A stretch of 64,000 nt of DNA from Pseudomonas azotoformans (GTDB lineage Bacteria > Pseudomonadota > Gammaproteobacteria > Pseudomonadales > Pseudomonadaceae): the NCBI RefSeq assembly GCF_900103345.1, contig NZ_LT629702.1, positions 5,619,501-5,683,500 on the forward strand, given 5' to 3'. A program made the position numbers and the translations under genes. Shown piece by piece: positions 19,244 through 28,726 of this stretch. Position 1 is the first letter of the stretch; every line of letters begins with the position of its first letter. The notes beneath the pieces are model-generated. The model did no database searches. It saw nothing but the letters and a program-made list of their open reading frames with translations, and was not told the origin of the DNA.

Positions 19244-20143
19244 ATGCATATTTTGCTGACCGGCGGTACTGGTTTGATCGGCCGCCAACTCTGCCAATAC
19301 TGGCTTGCCCAGGGCCACCGCCTGACCGTGTGGAGTCGTCACGCGGATCAGGTCGCCAAGGTGTGCGGCGCCCAGGTGTCGGGAGTCAGCCGCCTTGAAG
19401 AGGTTATCGGCCCGGTCGACGCGGTCATTAACCTGGCGGGCGCGCCCATCGCCGACCGTCCCTGGACCCACAAGCGCAAGGCGTTGCTATGGAGCAGCCG
19501 CATCAGCCTTACCGAGACCTTGCTGGCGTGGCTTGAGGGCTTGGAGCACAGACCCGCAGTGTTGATTTCCGGTTCGGCGGTGGGCTGGTACGGCGATGGC
19601 GGCGAGCGCGAATTGACCGAAGCCAGCGGCCCGGTGAAGGACGATTTCCCCAGCCAGTTGTGCATCGCCTGGGAAGAAACCGCCCAGCGCGCCGAAGCCC
19701 TGGGGATGCGTGTGGTGCTGGTACGTACCGGCCTGGTGCTGGCGGCGCAGGGCGGCTTTTTGTCGCGGCTGTTGCTGCCGTTCAAACTGGCGCTGGGCGG
19801 GCCTATCGGCAGTGGTCGGCAGTGGATGCCGTGGGTGCATATCGAGGATCAAATCGCCCTGATTGATTTTCTTCTGCACCAGGCCGACGCCAGCGGTCCC
19901 TATAATGCCTGCGCGCCACACCCGGTACGCAATCGCGAGTTTGCCAAAACCCTGGGCCAGGTGCTGCACCGCCCGGCGTTCATGCCGATGCCGGCCTTTG
20001 CATTGAGGGTGGGCCTGGGCGAATTGTCCGGCCTGTTGCTGGGCGGGCAGAAGGCGCTGCCCGAGCGCTTGCTGGCTGCCGGTTTCACTTTCCAGTTCAC
20101 TGAGTTGCGTGCGGCTTTGGATGACTTGTCCAGCCGCCTCTGA
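19244..20143 (+). CDS. TIGR01777 family NAD-dependent epimerase-like protein
   Basis: A 299-residue extended-SDR protein of the YfcH/TIGR01777 family. N-terminal [17 protein letters not shown] is the nucleotide-binding motif, [13 protein letters not shown] is the family active-site region, and [14 protein letters not shown] is the usual C-terminal DUF1731 part. The biochemical function is unknown. GAGG six bases before ATG 19244 supports the start. hemH follows after 14 bases, so the two are probably co-transcribed. Confidence 0.9.
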   Translation: MHILLTGGTGLIGRQLCQYWLAQGHRLTVWSRHADQVAKVCGAQVSGVSRLEEVIGPVDAVINLAGAPIADRPWTHKRKALLWSSRISLTETLLAWLEGLEHRPAVLISGSAVGWYGDGGERELTEASGPVKDDFPSQLCIAWEETAQRAEALGMRVVLVRTGLVLAAQGGFLSRLLLPFKLALGGPIGSGRQWMPWVHIEDQIALIDFLLHQADASGPYNACAPHPVRNREFAKTLGQVLHRPAFMPMPAFALRVGLGELSGLLLGGQKALPERLLAAGFTFQFTELRAALDDLSSRL

Positions 20144-20157
20144 AGATAGGATGTTGC

Positions 20158-21183
20158 ATGACGGATCACGCGTTGTTACTGGTCAACCTGGGCTCGCCGG
20201 CGTCCACTTCGGTGGCGGATGTGCGCAGCTACCTCAATCAGTTTCTGATGGACCCTTATGTGATCGACCTGCCGTGGCCGGTGCGGCGCTTGCTGGTGTC
20301 GCTGATCCTGATCAAGCGCCCCGAGCAGTCGGCGCATGCCTATGCCTCCATCTGGTGGGACGAGGGCTCGCCGCTGGTGGTGCTCAGCCGCCGCCTGCAA
20401 CAGCAGATGACCTCACAGTGGACTCAAGGCCCGGTGGAGTTGGCGATGCGCTACGGCGAGCCGTCCATTGAAAGCGTGCTGACGCGCCTCGCCGCCCAGG
20501 GCATCCGCAAAGTTACCCTGGCACCGCTGTACCCGCAGTTCGCCGACAGCACTGTGACCACGGTGATTGAAGAGGCCAAGCGGGTTGTACGTGATAAGAA
20601 GCTGAGCGTGCAGTTCTCGATCTTGCAGCCGTTCTACGACCAGCCGGAATACCTCGACGCGCTCGCGGCGAGCGTCCGCTCCTATGTGGAGCAGGATTAC
20701 GATCACCTGCTGCTGAGTTTCCACGGCCTGCCAGAGCGTCATCTGACCAAACTTGACCCGACAGGCCAGCATTGCTTCAAGGATGCCGACTGCTGCAAGA
20801 ACGCCTCGCCTGAGGTGTTGAAAACCTGCTACCGCGCGCAATGTTTCAGCGTCGCCCGCGATTTTGCTGAACGACTGGGCTTGCCGGAAGATAAATGGTC
20901 GGTGGCGTTCCAGTCACGCCTGGGCCGCGCCAAATGGATCGAACCCTACACCGAAGCGCGCCTGGAAGCCCTGGCTAAGCAAGGCGTGAAAAAGCTGCTG
21001 GTGATGTGCCCGGCGTTTGTCGCCGACTGCATTGAGACTCTGGAGGAAATCGGCGATCGTGGGCTCGAGCAGTTCCGCGAGGCTGGGGGGGAAGAGTTGG
21101 TATTGGTGCCGTGCCTGAATGATGATCCGCAGTGGGCGAAGGCGCTCAATACCTTGTGCGAGCGGGCGCCGACAACGCTGTAA
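20158..21183 (+). CDS. hemH: Ferrochelatase
   Basis: A 341-residue enzyme inserting Fe(II) into protoporphyrin IX, the last step of haem synthesis. Conserved features: LLVNLGSP at the N-terminus, catalytic His189 in SFHGLPERH, and [16 protein letters not shown] near the C-terminus. An unusual Cys-rich insert has cysteines at 206, 212, 213, 224 and 229, absent from the E. coli enzyme as I recall it. A weak AGGAT site precedes ATG 20158. It lies downstream of the TIGR01777 gene and upstream of a REPIN. Confidence 0.95.
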   Translation: MTDHALLLVNLGSPASTSVADVRSYLNQFLMDPYVIDLPWPVRRLLVSLILIKRPEQSAHAYASIWWDEGSPLVVLSRRLQQQMTSQWTQGPVELAMRYGEPSIESVLTRLAAQGIRKVTLAPLYPQFADSTVTTVIEEAKRVVRDKKLSVQFSILQPFYDQPEYLDALAASVRSYVEQDYDHLLLSFHGLPERHLTKLDPTGQHCFKDADCCKNASPEVLKTCYRAQCFSVARDFAERLGLPEDKWSVAFQSRLGRAKWIEPYTEARLEALAKQGVKKLLVMCPAFVADCIETLEEIGDRGLEQFREAGGEELVLVPCLNDDPQWAKALNTLCERAPTTL

Positions 21184-21205
21184 CCGAAGTCAGTAAAGAT
21201 CAACC

Positions 21206-21294
21206 TGTGGGAGCGGGCTTGCTCGCGAATGCGGTGGATCAGTCAAGTAATCAGTGACTGAAACACCGCATTCGCGAGCAAGCCCGCTCCCACA
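21206..21294. repeat. REPIN, GCGGGCTTGCTCGCGAA type
   Basis: Two REP hairpins in inverted orientation. The left arm is TGTGGGAGCGGGCTTGCTCG (continuing GAATGCGGTG) and the right arm is its reverse complement, with a spacer of about 27 bases containing AGTGACTGA. It lies between convergent hemH and the TonB receptor gene. Confidence 0.88.
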
Positions 21295-21306
21295 GTTTTT
21301 ACCGCA

Positions 21307-23403
21307 TTACAGGTTGAGGGTCAGGCTGACCGTGAGATTGCGCGGCTCACCCGGATTGATCCAATAGTTGCTGTAGGACCGCTCGTAGTACATCTCATCA
21401 AACAGGTTGTTGAGGTTCAGTCCGACAGTGACGTTGTCAGTGGCCTTGTAATGGGCCAGCAGATCAACGGTGTGATAGGCCGGTAGCTCAAACTGCGTGC
21501 CGGCCTCCCCTAAACGATCGCCCACATACGTGAACGCCGCGCCCAGGTCCGAGCCGCGCAACGCGCCATCCTGGAACTCATACACCCCCAACAGGCTGCC
21601 GCTGCGCTTGGCCACGCCGAGTATCCGGCTGCCGGCAGGAATGACTTTGTCGCCCTTGGTCACTTCAGCATCAATGTAGGCAAACGCGCCAATCACCCGT
21701 ACGGCGTCGGTCACTTGCCCGGTCAGTTGCAGGTCGAGGCCCTGGCTGCGCGCCTTGCCCACGGCGCGGTTCAGGTTGGTGGCGGGGTCGAGGGTGAGCA
21801 CGTTTTCCTTCTCGATATGGAATGCGGCGAGGGTGGCGCTTAGGCGGTCGTCGAACAGCTCGCTCTTGATCCCCACTTCATAGCCCACGCCTTCCTCAGG
21901 CTTGAAGGACTTGTTGTTGGCGTCCAGGCCGCTGTTGGGCTTGAACGAAGTAGAGGCGTTGGCGAATACGCCGACTTGCGGCGTGAGCTGATAGAGCAGG
22001 CCGGCGCGCTGGGTAAAGGCGTCGTGGGTTTGCTCGGCTTTGGCGTGGTTGCGGGTGAAGTCGTCGATACGCTGCTCGAAATGCTCGAAGCGCGCCCCGA
22101 CCATACCGCGCAGGCGGTCGGTGAAGATGATCTGGTCTTGCAGGTTCAGCGCGTGGCTCTTGGTCTGTTCGAAGAAGTCGGTGCCGGAACGCAGGCCGTT
22201 GGGTTTGGCCTGGCCGTAGACCGGGTTGTAGATGTCGATGCTGTAGCGGCTACCGCCAATGGCCGTGACGCGCTCTTTCTTGCGATAGTCCTCGTATTCG
22301 GTGCCGATCAACAGTTCGTGCTGCCAACTGCCGATGTCGAACAGGCCGCGTAGCTCGAGCTGGGTAATGCTGTCGTGCCAGCCCATGGAACGTTCACGGT
22401 AGCGGCGGTCGATGGTGTGACCGTCGGCGTTCAGTGCACGGTTTTCCGAGGCGTCGCCCCACAGGCTGCCTTGTTTGTAGTGGCTGGCCAGGCGCAGTTT
22501 CCAGGCATCGTTGAGGTGATGCTCAAGGGTGGCCTGGAGACGGTTGTTGTGGTTGTCGACATCGCCGTCGTTGGGTTCGCCGAGGAAGGTGGAGCGAGAT
22601 ACACCGGGGGCGTCGACGATGCCACGGTCGAAGGTAGAGCTGTGGCGGACGAATTCACTCTCGACGAGCAGACTGGTGTCCGGGTCCAGTTGCCAACTGA
22701 ACGACGGCGCGACGAATACCCGCTTGCTCTGCACGTGATCGCGGAAGCTGTGGTTGTCTTCCACCGCCAGGTTGACCCGCGACAGCACGTTGCCTTCGCT
22801 GTCCAGCGGGGTGTTCACGTCCACGGCGGTGCGATAGCGGTCCCAACTGCCGGCGCTGGTCTGCACCGTGGTGAAGGCTTCTGGCTGGGGCTTTTTGGTG
22901 ACAATGTTCACGGTGCCGCCGGGATCGCCGCGTCCATACAGGCTGGCGGAGGGGCCCTTGAGTACTTCGATGCGCTCGATATTGGCCGCGTCCGGTGTAC
23001 TCGGGTAGCCACGGTTGGCGCTGAAACCGTCCTGGTAGAACTCGGACGTTGTGAAGCCGCGCACGCTGTATTCGTACAGAGTCAGGCCGCCGAAGTTGTT
23101 TTGCTTGGACACGCCGCCGGCAAATTCCAGGGCGCGTTCCACGTTGGTACTGCCCAGGTCCTTGAACACGGTGGCGGGAATCACGCTGATGGATTGTGGG
23201 ATGTCACGAATGGCGGTGTCGGTTTTTGTCGCGCTGGCGGACCGGGTGGCGCGGTAGCCTTTGACCGAGCCGGTGGCGGACTCATAGGCGTCGGTGGTGA
23301 CGCTGATAGTGTCGAGTTCCAGGGTGTTTTCTTCGGCGAAGGCGGGGTCGAGCAACAAACCCAAGGCCAGGCCAGCCAAGGGGGCGATTCTTCGAGACGG
23401 CAT
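21307..23403 (-). CDS. TonB-dependent siderophore receptor
   Basis: A 698-residue outer-membrane receptor. Signal peptide ends near AFA-EE. A TonB-box-like DTISVT follows at about residues 31-36. The plug domain contains DIPQSISVIP and IERIEVLKGPSASLYGRGDPGGTVNIVTKKP, the FhuA/FpvA-type siderophore-receptor signature. The barrel ends YWINPGEPRNLTVSLTLNL with terminal aromatic-poor LNL. Start taken at ATG 23403 with GGAA 10 bases upstream. An in-frame TTG lies 15 bases earlier. There is no sigma/anti-sigma pair beside it, and the ligand cannot be read from sequence. A Fur-box-like site lies upstream. Confidence 0.93.
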   Translation of the reverse strand: MPSRRIAPLAGLALGLLLDPAFAEENTLELDTISVTTDAYESATGSVKGYRATRSASATKTDTAIRDIPQSISVIPATVFKDLGSTNVERALEFAGGVSKQNNFGGLTLYEYSVRGFTTSEFYQDGFSANRGYPSTPDAANIERIEVLKGPSASLYGRGDPGGTVNIVTKKPQPEAFTTVQTSAGSWDRYRTAVDVNTPLDSEGNVLSRVNLAVEDNHSFRDHVQSKRVFVAPSFSWQLDPDTSLLVESEFVRHSSTFDRGIVDAPGVSRSTFLGEPNDGDVDNHNNRLQATLEHHLNDAWKLRLASHYKQGSLWGDASENRALNADGHTIDRRYRERSMGWHDSITQLELRGLFDIGSWQHELLIGTEYEDYRKKERVTAIGGSRYSIDIYNPVYGQAKPNGLRSGTDFFEQTKSHALNLQDQIIFTDRLRGMVGARFEHFEQRIDDFTRNHAKAEQTHDAFTQRAGLLYQLTPQVGVFANASTSFKPNSGLDANNKSFKPEEGVGYEVGIKSELFDDRLSATLAAFHIEKENVLTLDPATNLNRAVGKARSQGLDLQLTGQVTDAVRVIGAFAYIDAEVTKGDKVIPAGSRILGVAKRSGSLLGVYEFQDGALRGSDLGAAFTYVGDRLGEAGTQFELPAYHTVDLLAHYKATDNVTVGLNLNNLFDEMYYERSYSNYWINPGEPRNLTVSLTLNL

Positions 23404-23444
23404 GATAGAGCGTTCCAATAGCGGTATTGAAACAATATAACATG

Positions 23445-23463
23445 TCCAATGAGAATGGATTGC
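23445..23463. promoter_or_regulatory. Weak Fur-box-like site upstream of the TonB receptor
   Basis: The 19 bases beginning TCCAATGAGAATGGATTGC match about 10 of 19 positions of the Fur consensus, with a good AATGAGAAT core. The position 42 bases before the receptor start fits iron repression. The match alone is weak. Confidence 0.4.
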
Positions 23464-23515
23464 TTTGAAACATCAACTTACAGGTGCCCGGGAGAGGGCA
23501 CCTGCAAGTGGCGGC

Positions 23516-24670
23516 TTATTCCTCTTCTTTGACCGGCGCAGGCGGCGGACGCAGCCCGATTTCCGCCAGCAGCTTGATCTCTTTACCGTTGCGCATCACC
23601 TGGATCGCCACCTTGTCGGTCGGCTTGATCCGCGCCACCTGGTTCATCGACTTGCGGCCATCGCCTGCCGGTTCGCCGTTGATGCTGAGGATCACATCCC
23701 CCAGTTGCAGGCCGGCTTTTTGCGCCGGACCGTCGCGGAAGATCCCGGCGACCACGATGCCAGGGCGCCCGGTCAAGCCAAACGACTCGGCCAGTTCCTT
23801 GGTCAACGGTTGCACCTCGATCCCCAGCCAGCCGCGAATCACCTGGCCGTGCTCGATGATCGACTTCATCACCTCCATCGCCAGCTTCACCGGGATTGCA
23901 AACCCGATGCCCTGGGAACCGCCGGACTTGGAGAAGATCGCCGTGTTGATGCCCGTCAGGTTGCCATTGGCGTCCACCAGCGCACCGCCGGAGTTGCCCG
24001 GGTTGATCGCCGCGTCAGTCTGGATGAAGTCTTCGTAGCTGTTGAGGCCCAACTGGTTACGCCCGGTGGCGCTGATGATGCCCATGGTCACGGTCTGGCC
24101 CACGCCGAACGGGTTGCCGATGGCCAGTGCCACGTCACCCACGCGCAAACCGTCGGAACGGCCGAGGGTGATGGAGGGCAGGCTCTTCAAATCGATCTTC
24201 AATACCGCAAGGTCGGTTTCCGGGTCGCTGCCCACCACGCGGGCCAGGGTTTCGCGGCCGTCACGCAGGGCCACCACGATCTGGTCGGCGCCGGTGGTCA
24301 CGTGGTTGTTGGTAAGGATGTAACCTTCGGGGCTCATGATCACCCCGGAACCCAGGCTCGACTCCATACGTCGCTGCTTGGGCCCGTTGTCACCGAAGTA
24401 ACGGCGGAACTGCGGGTCTTCAAACAGTGGGTGAGCCGGTTTGTTGATGACCTTGGTGGTGTACAGGTTGACCACGGCGGGGGCGGCGATCACCACGGCA
24501 TCGGCGTAGGTCACCGGGCCTTGCACCACCGAATTGCTTTGCGGCGCCTGTTGCAGGTTCACATCCAGGCTGGGCAGACCCACCAGCTCGGGGTAACGCT
24601 GAATAATCAGCATCGCGATCAGCACGCCAGCCAGCAATGGCCATCCAAAAAAACGCAGCGCCTTGAGCAT
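23516..24670 (-). CDS. algW: Periplasmic site-1 serine protease AlgW (DegS family)
   Basis: A 384-residue trypsin-like protease anchored by one N-terminal membrane segment (about residues 7-24). Catalytic triad His123 (TNNHV), Asp153 (ETDLAVLKI) and Ser227 (NPGNSGGA), followed by a single C-terminal PDZ domain (GPAQKAGLQLGDVILSINGE). AlgW cleaves the anti-sigma factor MucA in response to misfolded outer-membrane proteins, activating AlgU. Start at ATG 24670. A preceding TTG would add one residue. A TATAAT lies on the minus strand at 24729-24724. Divergent from the Nif3-like gene, as in P. aeruginosa. Confidence 0.93.
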   Translation of the reverse strand: MLKALRFFGWPLLAGVLIAMLIIQRYPELVGLPSLDVNLQQAPQSNSVVQGPVTYADAVVIAAPAVVNLYTTKVINKPAHPLFEDPQFRRYFGDNGPKQRRMESSLGSGVIMSPEGYILTNNHVTTGADQIVVALRDGRETLARVVGSDPETDLAVLKIDLKSLPSITLGRSDGLRVGDVALAIGNPFGVGQTVTMGIISATGRNQLGLNSYEDFIQTDAAINPGNSGGALVDANGNLTGINTAIFSKSGGSQGIGFAIPVKLAMEVMKSIIEHGQVIRGWLGIEVQPLTKELAESFGLTGRPGIVVAGIFRDGPAQKAGLQLGDVILSINGEPAGDGRKSMNQVARIKPTDKVAIQVMRNGKEIKLLAEIGLRPPPAPVKEEE

Positions 24671-24771
24671 CAAGTAAGTCCTGACAGGTTGCAGGGGGCG
24701 GGAGAGCGCCCATAATGTCGCGCATTATACGAGGCTGTGACGCCTGCGAACCGGATATTTAGGAGTCTTTT

Positions 24772-25530
24772 ATGGCCGTCCCCCTTACCACCCTCGTCGA
24801 GGAAGCGGACCGCTACCTCGGCAGCGCAAAAATTGCCGATTACTGCCCCAATGGCCTGCAGGTCGAAGGCCGGCCCCAGGTGATGCGCATCGTCAGTGGC
24901 GTGACCGCCAGCCAGGCGCTGCTGGACGCGGCCGTCGAAGCCCAGGCGGACCTGATCCTGGTGCACCACGGGTATTTCTGGAAAGGCGAAAACCCCTGCA
25001 TCACCGGCATGAAGCAGCGCCGCCTGAAGACGCTGCTCAAGCACGACATCAGCCTGCTGGCCTATCACCTGCCGCTGGACCTGCACCCCGAGGTCGGCAA
25101 TAACGTGCAGTTGGCTCGTCAGTTGGACATCACCGTCGAAGGCCCGCTGGACCCGAGCAATCCCAAAATCGTCGGGCTGGTCGGCTCACTCGCCGAGCCG
25201 CTTTCGCCTCGCGACTTTGCCCGCCGCGTGCAGGAAGTCATGGGCCGTGAGCCGTTGCTGATCGAAGGCAGCGAGATGATCCGCCGCGTCGGCTGGTGCA
25301 CCGGTGGTGGTCAGGGCTACATCGACGACGCGATTGCGGCCGGTGTCGACCTGTTCCTCAGCGGCGAAGCCTCCGAGCAGACCTTCCACAGCGCCCGCGA
25401 AAACGACATCAGCTTTATCGCCGCCGGTCACCATGCCACTGAGCGCTACGGCGTGCAGGCGCTGGGCGATTACCTGGCGCGACGCTTCGCGTTGGAGCAT
25501 TTGTTTATCGACTGCCCCAACCCAATCTAA
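24772..25530 (+). CDS. Nif3-like dinuclear metal centre protein (YbgI family)
   Basis: A 252-residue protein of the Nif3/YbgI family. Metal-binding motifs are LVHHGYFW near residue 65, DLHPEVGNN near 105, and the C-terminal AGHHATERYG. These proteins form hexameric toroids with two metals per subunit, and their substrate is unsettled (a GTP cyclohydrolase-like role has been proposed for some). AGGAG lies 9 bases before ATG 24772. Followed by a REPIN and then cysD. Confidence 0.92.
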   Translation: MAVPLTTLVEEADRYLGSAKIADYCPNGLQVEGRPQVMRIVSGVTASQALLDAAVEAQADLILVHHGYFWKGENPCITGMKQRRLKTLLKHDISLLAYHLPLDLHPEVGNNVQLARQLDITVEGPLDPSNPKIVGLVGSLAEPLSPRDFARRVQEVMGREPLLIEGSEMIRRVGWCTGGGQGYIDDAIAAGVDLFLSGEASEQTFHSARENDISFIAAGHHATERYGVQALGDYLARRFALEHLFIDCPNPI

Positions 25531-25548
25531 CAAACACCACCGAACAAA

Positions 25549-25637
25549 TGTGGGAGGGGGCTTGCCCCCGATGGCGGTGGATCAGCTACTCATGCAGTGA
25601 CTGACACATCGCTATCGGGGGCAAGCCCCCTCCCACA
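25549..25637. repeat. REPIN, GAGGGGGCTTGCCCCCGAT type
   Basis: Inverted pair of REP hairpins: TGTGGGAGGGGGCTTGCCCC with CGATGGCGGTG on the left, and its complement with slight changes (CGCTATCGGGGGCAAGCCCC) on the right. The spacer contains CAGTGACTGAC. Located between the Nif3-like gene and cysD. Confidence 0.88.
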
Positions 25638-25665
25638 CTTGACCGCGATTAACCCCAAACTCCGT

Positions 25666-25681
25666 GGTATATCCATATACC
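25666..25681. promoter_or_regulatory. Inverted repeat upstream of cysD, possible regulator site
   Basis: A perfect 6-bp inverted repeat GGTATA-TCCA-TATACC lies 107 bases before the cysD start. CysB activates cysD in pseudomonads through AT-rich upstream sites, so this could be part of one, but it does not match a strict consensus. A TAGCAT candidate -10 is seen at 25725-25730. Confidence 0.3.
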
Positions 25682-25787
25682 GTTTCGGTCTAGTAGGCCG
25701 CCTGAATAGAAGCAGGTGCTGTGCTAGCATGCCCCGCTCGAACACGGCCAGCTGGCCGTCCATAAGATCGTTTTTCCGTGAGTAACC

Positions 25788-26705
25788 ATGGTCGACAAAC
25801 TGACGCATCTGAAACAGCTGGAGGCGGAAAGCATCCACATCATCCGCGAGGTCGCCGCCGAGTTCGACAACCCGGTGATGCTCTACTCGATCGGTAAAGA
25901 CTCCGCCGTGATGCTGCACCTGGCACGCAAGGCCTTTTTCCCGGGCAAATTGCCGTTTCCGGTGATGCACGTCGACACCCGCTGGAAATTCCAGGAGATG
26001 TATAAGTTCCGCGACAAGATGGTCGAAGAGCTGGGCCTGGACCTGATCACCCATATCAACCCGGACGGTGTGGCGCAGAACATCAACCCGTTCACCCACG
26101 GCAGTGCCAAGCACACCGACATCATGAAGACCGAAGGCCTCAAGCAGGCCCTGGACAAGCATGGTTTCGACGCAGCCTTTGGCGGTGCTCGTCGCGATGA
26201 AGAGAAATCCCGTGCCAAAGAGCGCGTGTACTCGTTCCGTGACAGCAAGCACCGCTGGGACCCGAAAAACCAGCGCCCCGAGCTGTGGAACGTCTACAAC
26301 GGCAACGTCAACAAGGGCGAGTCGATCCGCGTGTTCCCCCTGTCCAACTGGACCGAGCTGGACATCTGGCAGTACATCTACCTGGAAGGCATCCCGATCG
26401 TACCGCTGTACTTCGCCGCCGAGCGTGAAGTGATCGAGAAGAACGGTACGTTGATCATGATCGACGACGACCGCATCCTCGAGCACCTGTCCGACGAAGA
26501 CAAAGCCCGCATCGTCAAAAAGAAAGTACGTTTCCGTACCCTTGGCTGCTACCCGTTGACGGGCGCGGTGGAGTCCGAAGCCGAGACGCTGACGGACATC
26601 ATTCAGGAAATGCTCCTGACGCGAACTTCCGAGCGCCAGGGCCGTGTCATCGACCACGATGGCGCAGGCTCGATGGAAGATAAAAAACGTCAAGGTTATT
26701 TCTAA
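25788..26705 (+). CDS. cysD: Sulfate adenylyltransferase subunit 2
   Basis: A 305-residue ATP sulfurylase catalytic subunit of the PP-loop family. It forms adenosine 5'-phosphosulfate from ATP and sulfate, driven by GTP hydrolysis in CysN. The PP-loop is [18 protein letters not shown], followed by [14 protein letters not shown] and [16 protein letters not shown]. The downstream cysNC gene starts 9 bases later, forming the sulfate activation operon. Start at ATG 25788 gives the normal family N-terminus ([15 protein letters not shown]). Confidence 0.97.
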   Translation: MVDKLTHLKQLEAESIHIIREVAAEFDNPVMLYSIGKDSAVMLHLARKAFFPGKLPFPVMHVDTRWKFQEMYKFRDKMVEELGLDLITHINPDGVAQNINPFTHGSAKHTDIMKTEGLKQALDKHGFDAAFGGARRDEEKSRAKERVYSFRDSKHRWDPKNQRPELWNVYNGNVNKGESIRVFPLSNWTELDIWQYIYLEGIPIVPLYFAAEREVIEKNGTLIMIDDDRILEHLSDEDKARIVKKKVRFRTLGCYPLTGAVESEAETLTDIIQEMLLTRTSERQGRVIDHDGAGSMEDKKRQGYF

Positions 26706-26714
26706 GGGGCTGTC

Positions 26715-28613
26715 ATGTCGCATCAATCTGATTTGATTAGCGAGGACATCCTCGCCTACCTGGGCCAGCACGAGCGCAAGGAAATGTTGCGCTTCCTGAC
26801 CTGTGGCAACGTCGACGACGGCAAGAGCACCCTGATCGGGCGCCTGCTGCACGACTCCAAGATGATCTACGAAGATCACCTGGAAGCCATCACCCGCGAT
26901 TCGAAGAAGTCCGGCACCACCGGTGACGACATCGACCTGGCCTTGCTGGTCGACGGCCTGCAGGCCGAGCGGGAGCAGGGCATCACCATCGATGTCGCCT
27001 ACCGCTACTTCTCCACCGCCAAGCGCAAATTCATCATCGCCGACACCCCCGGCCATGAGCAGTACACCCGCAACATGGCCACCGGTGCCTCCACCTGTGA
27101 CCTGGCGATCATCCTGATCGACGCGCGCTACGGCGTGCAGACCCAGACCCGTCGCCACAGCTTCATCGCCTCGTTGTTGGGCATCAAGCACATCGTGGTG
27201 GCCGTCAACAAGATGGACATCAATGGCTTCGACCAGAGCGTATTCGAGCAGATCAAGGCTGATTACCTGAAGTTCGCCGACGGTATCGCCTTCAAGCCGA
27301 GCACCCTGGCCTTCGTACCGATGTCGGCGCTCAAGGGCGACAACGTGGTGAACAAGAGCGAGCGTTCGCCCTGGTACACCGGCCAGTCGCTGATGGAGAT
27401 CCTCGAAACCGTCGAGATCGCCAACGACCGCAACTACACCGACCTGCGTTTCCCGGTGCAGTACGTCAACCGTCCGAACCTGAATTTCCGTGGTTTCGCC
27501 GGCACTCTGGCCAGCGGCATCGTGCACAAGGGCGACGAAGTCGTGGTGCTGCCGTCGGGCAAGAGCAGCCGCGTCAAATCCATCGTCACCTTCGAAGGTG
27601 AGCTGGAACACGCAGGTCCCGGCCAGGCCGTGACCCTGACCATGGAAGACGAGATCGACATCTCCCGTGGCGACTTGCTGGTACACGCCGACAACGTGCC
27701 GCAAGTGACTGACGCCTTCGATGCCATGCTGGTGTGGATGGCCGAAGAGCCGATGCTGCCGGGCAAGAAATACGACATCAAGCGCGCCACCAGCTACGTG
27801 CCGGGTTCCATCACCAGCATCGTGCACCGCGTGGACGTGAACACCCTGGCCGAAGGCCCGGCGAGCGCGCTGCAACTGAACGAAATTGGCCGGGTCAAGG
27901 TCAGCCTCGACGCCGCCATCGCCCTGGACGGTTACGACAGCAACCGCACCACGGGCGCGTTCATTGTCATCGACCGTTTGACCAACGGCACCGTGGCAGC
28001 GGGCATGATCATCGCGCCGCCGGTTGGCCACGGCAGCGCGGCGCAGCACGGCAAGTTGGCCCATGTGGCCACCGAGGAGCGTGCACTGCGCTTCGGCCAG
28101 CAACCGGCCACCGTGTTGTTCAGCGGCCTGTCCGGCGCTGGCAAGAGCACCTTGGCCTACGCGGTTGAGCGCAAGCTGTTCGACATGGGTCGTGCGGTGT
28201 TCGTGCTGGATGGCCAGAACCTGCGTCACGACCTGAACAAGGGCTTGCCGCAGGACCGTGCCGGTCGCACCGAGAACTGGCGTCGCGCCGCGCATGTGGC
28301 GCGTCAGTTCAACGAAGCCGGCCTGCTGACCCTGGCCGCGTTCGTTGCGCCGGATGCCGAAGGCCGTGAACAGGCCAAGGCGCTGATCGGCGACGATCGC
28401 CTGCTGACCGTCTACGTGCAGGCCTCGCCACTGGTGTGCGCCGAGCGTGATCCGCAAGGCCTCTACGCGGCCGGTGGGGATAACATCCCGGGCGAATCCT
28501 TCCCGTACGACGTGCCGTTGAATGCCGATCTGGTGATCGACACCCAGGCCTTGTCGTTGGAAGAAAGCGTCAAGCAAGTGTTGGAGCTGTTGCGTCAGCG
28601 CGGCGCGATCTAA
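26715..28613 (+). CDS. cysNC: Bifunctional sulfate adenylyltransferase subunit 1 / adenylylsulfate kinase
   Basis: A 632-residue fusion. The N-terminal CysN GTPase has G1 GNVDDGKST at 31-39, DTPGHEQY and NKMD, followed by EF-Tu-like beta-barrel domains. The C-terminal CysC kinase begins around residue 455 with P-loop GLSGAGKST near residue 475 and phosphorylates APS to PAPS. The fused form is usual in Pseudomonas. AAGGGG precedes the ATG. It is the last gene of the operon with a REPIN 17 bases after the stop. Confidence 0.97.
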   Translation: MSHQSDLISEDILAYLGQHERKEMLRFLTCGNVDDGKSTLIGRLLHDSKMIYEDHLEAITRDSKKSGTTGDDIDLALLVDGLQAEREQGITIDVAYRYFSTAKRKFIIADTPGHEQYTRNMATGASTCDLAIILIDARYGVQTQTRRHSFIASLLGIKHIVVAVNKMDINGFDQSVFEQIKADYLKFADGIAFKPSTLAFVPMSALKGDNVVNKSERSPWYTGQSLMEILETVEIANDRNYTDLRFPVQYVNRPNLNFRGFAGTLASGIVHKGDEVVVLPSGKSSRVKSIVTFEGELEHAGPGQAVTLTMEDEIDISRGDLLVHADNVPQVTDAFDAMLVWMAEEPMLPGKKYDIKRATSYVPGSITSIVHRVDVNTLAEGPASALQLNEIGRVKVSLDAAIALDGYDSNRTTGAFIVIDRLTNGTVAAGMIIAPPVGHGSAAQHGKLAHVATEERALRFGQQPATVLFSGLSGAGKSTLAYAVERKLFDMGRAVFVLDGQNLRHDLNKGLPQDRAGRTENWRRAAHVARQFNEAGLLTLAAFVAPDAEGREQAKALIGDDRLLTVYVQASPLVCAERDPQGLYAAGGDNIPGESFPYDVPLNADLVIDTQALSLEESVKQVLELLRQRGAI

Positions 28614-28630
28614 AGCCTGTCGCAATCAAA

Positions 28631-28720
28631 TGTGGGAGGGGGCTTGCCCCCGATAGCGGAGTGTCAGTCAGTACATCTGTTACTGACCCACCGCCATCGG
28701 GGGCAAGCCCCCTCCCACAT
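28631..28720. repeat. REPIN, GAGGGGGCTTGCCCCCGAT type
   Basis: Inverted REP pair starting TGTGGGAGGGGGCTTGCCCC and ending in its complement CCTCCCACAT. The spacer GTGTCAGTCAGTACATCTG followed by TTACTGACCCACC is itself partly inverted. It lies between convergent cysNC and the acyltransferase gene. Confidence 0.88.
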
Positions 28721-28726
28721 TCTTGA

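Noticed and set aside
25549..25637. Palindromic repeats considered as CRISPR repeats
   Set aside because: Copies are isolated, kilobases apart, without regular spacers or cas genes. They fit REPINs.
25590..28625. Open frame of about 1,000 codons on the minus strand opposite cysD-cysNC
   Set aside because: Shadow of two strongly conserved genes in high-GC DNA. The translation has no domain and is rich in Val, His and Gln, as expected for antisense frames.
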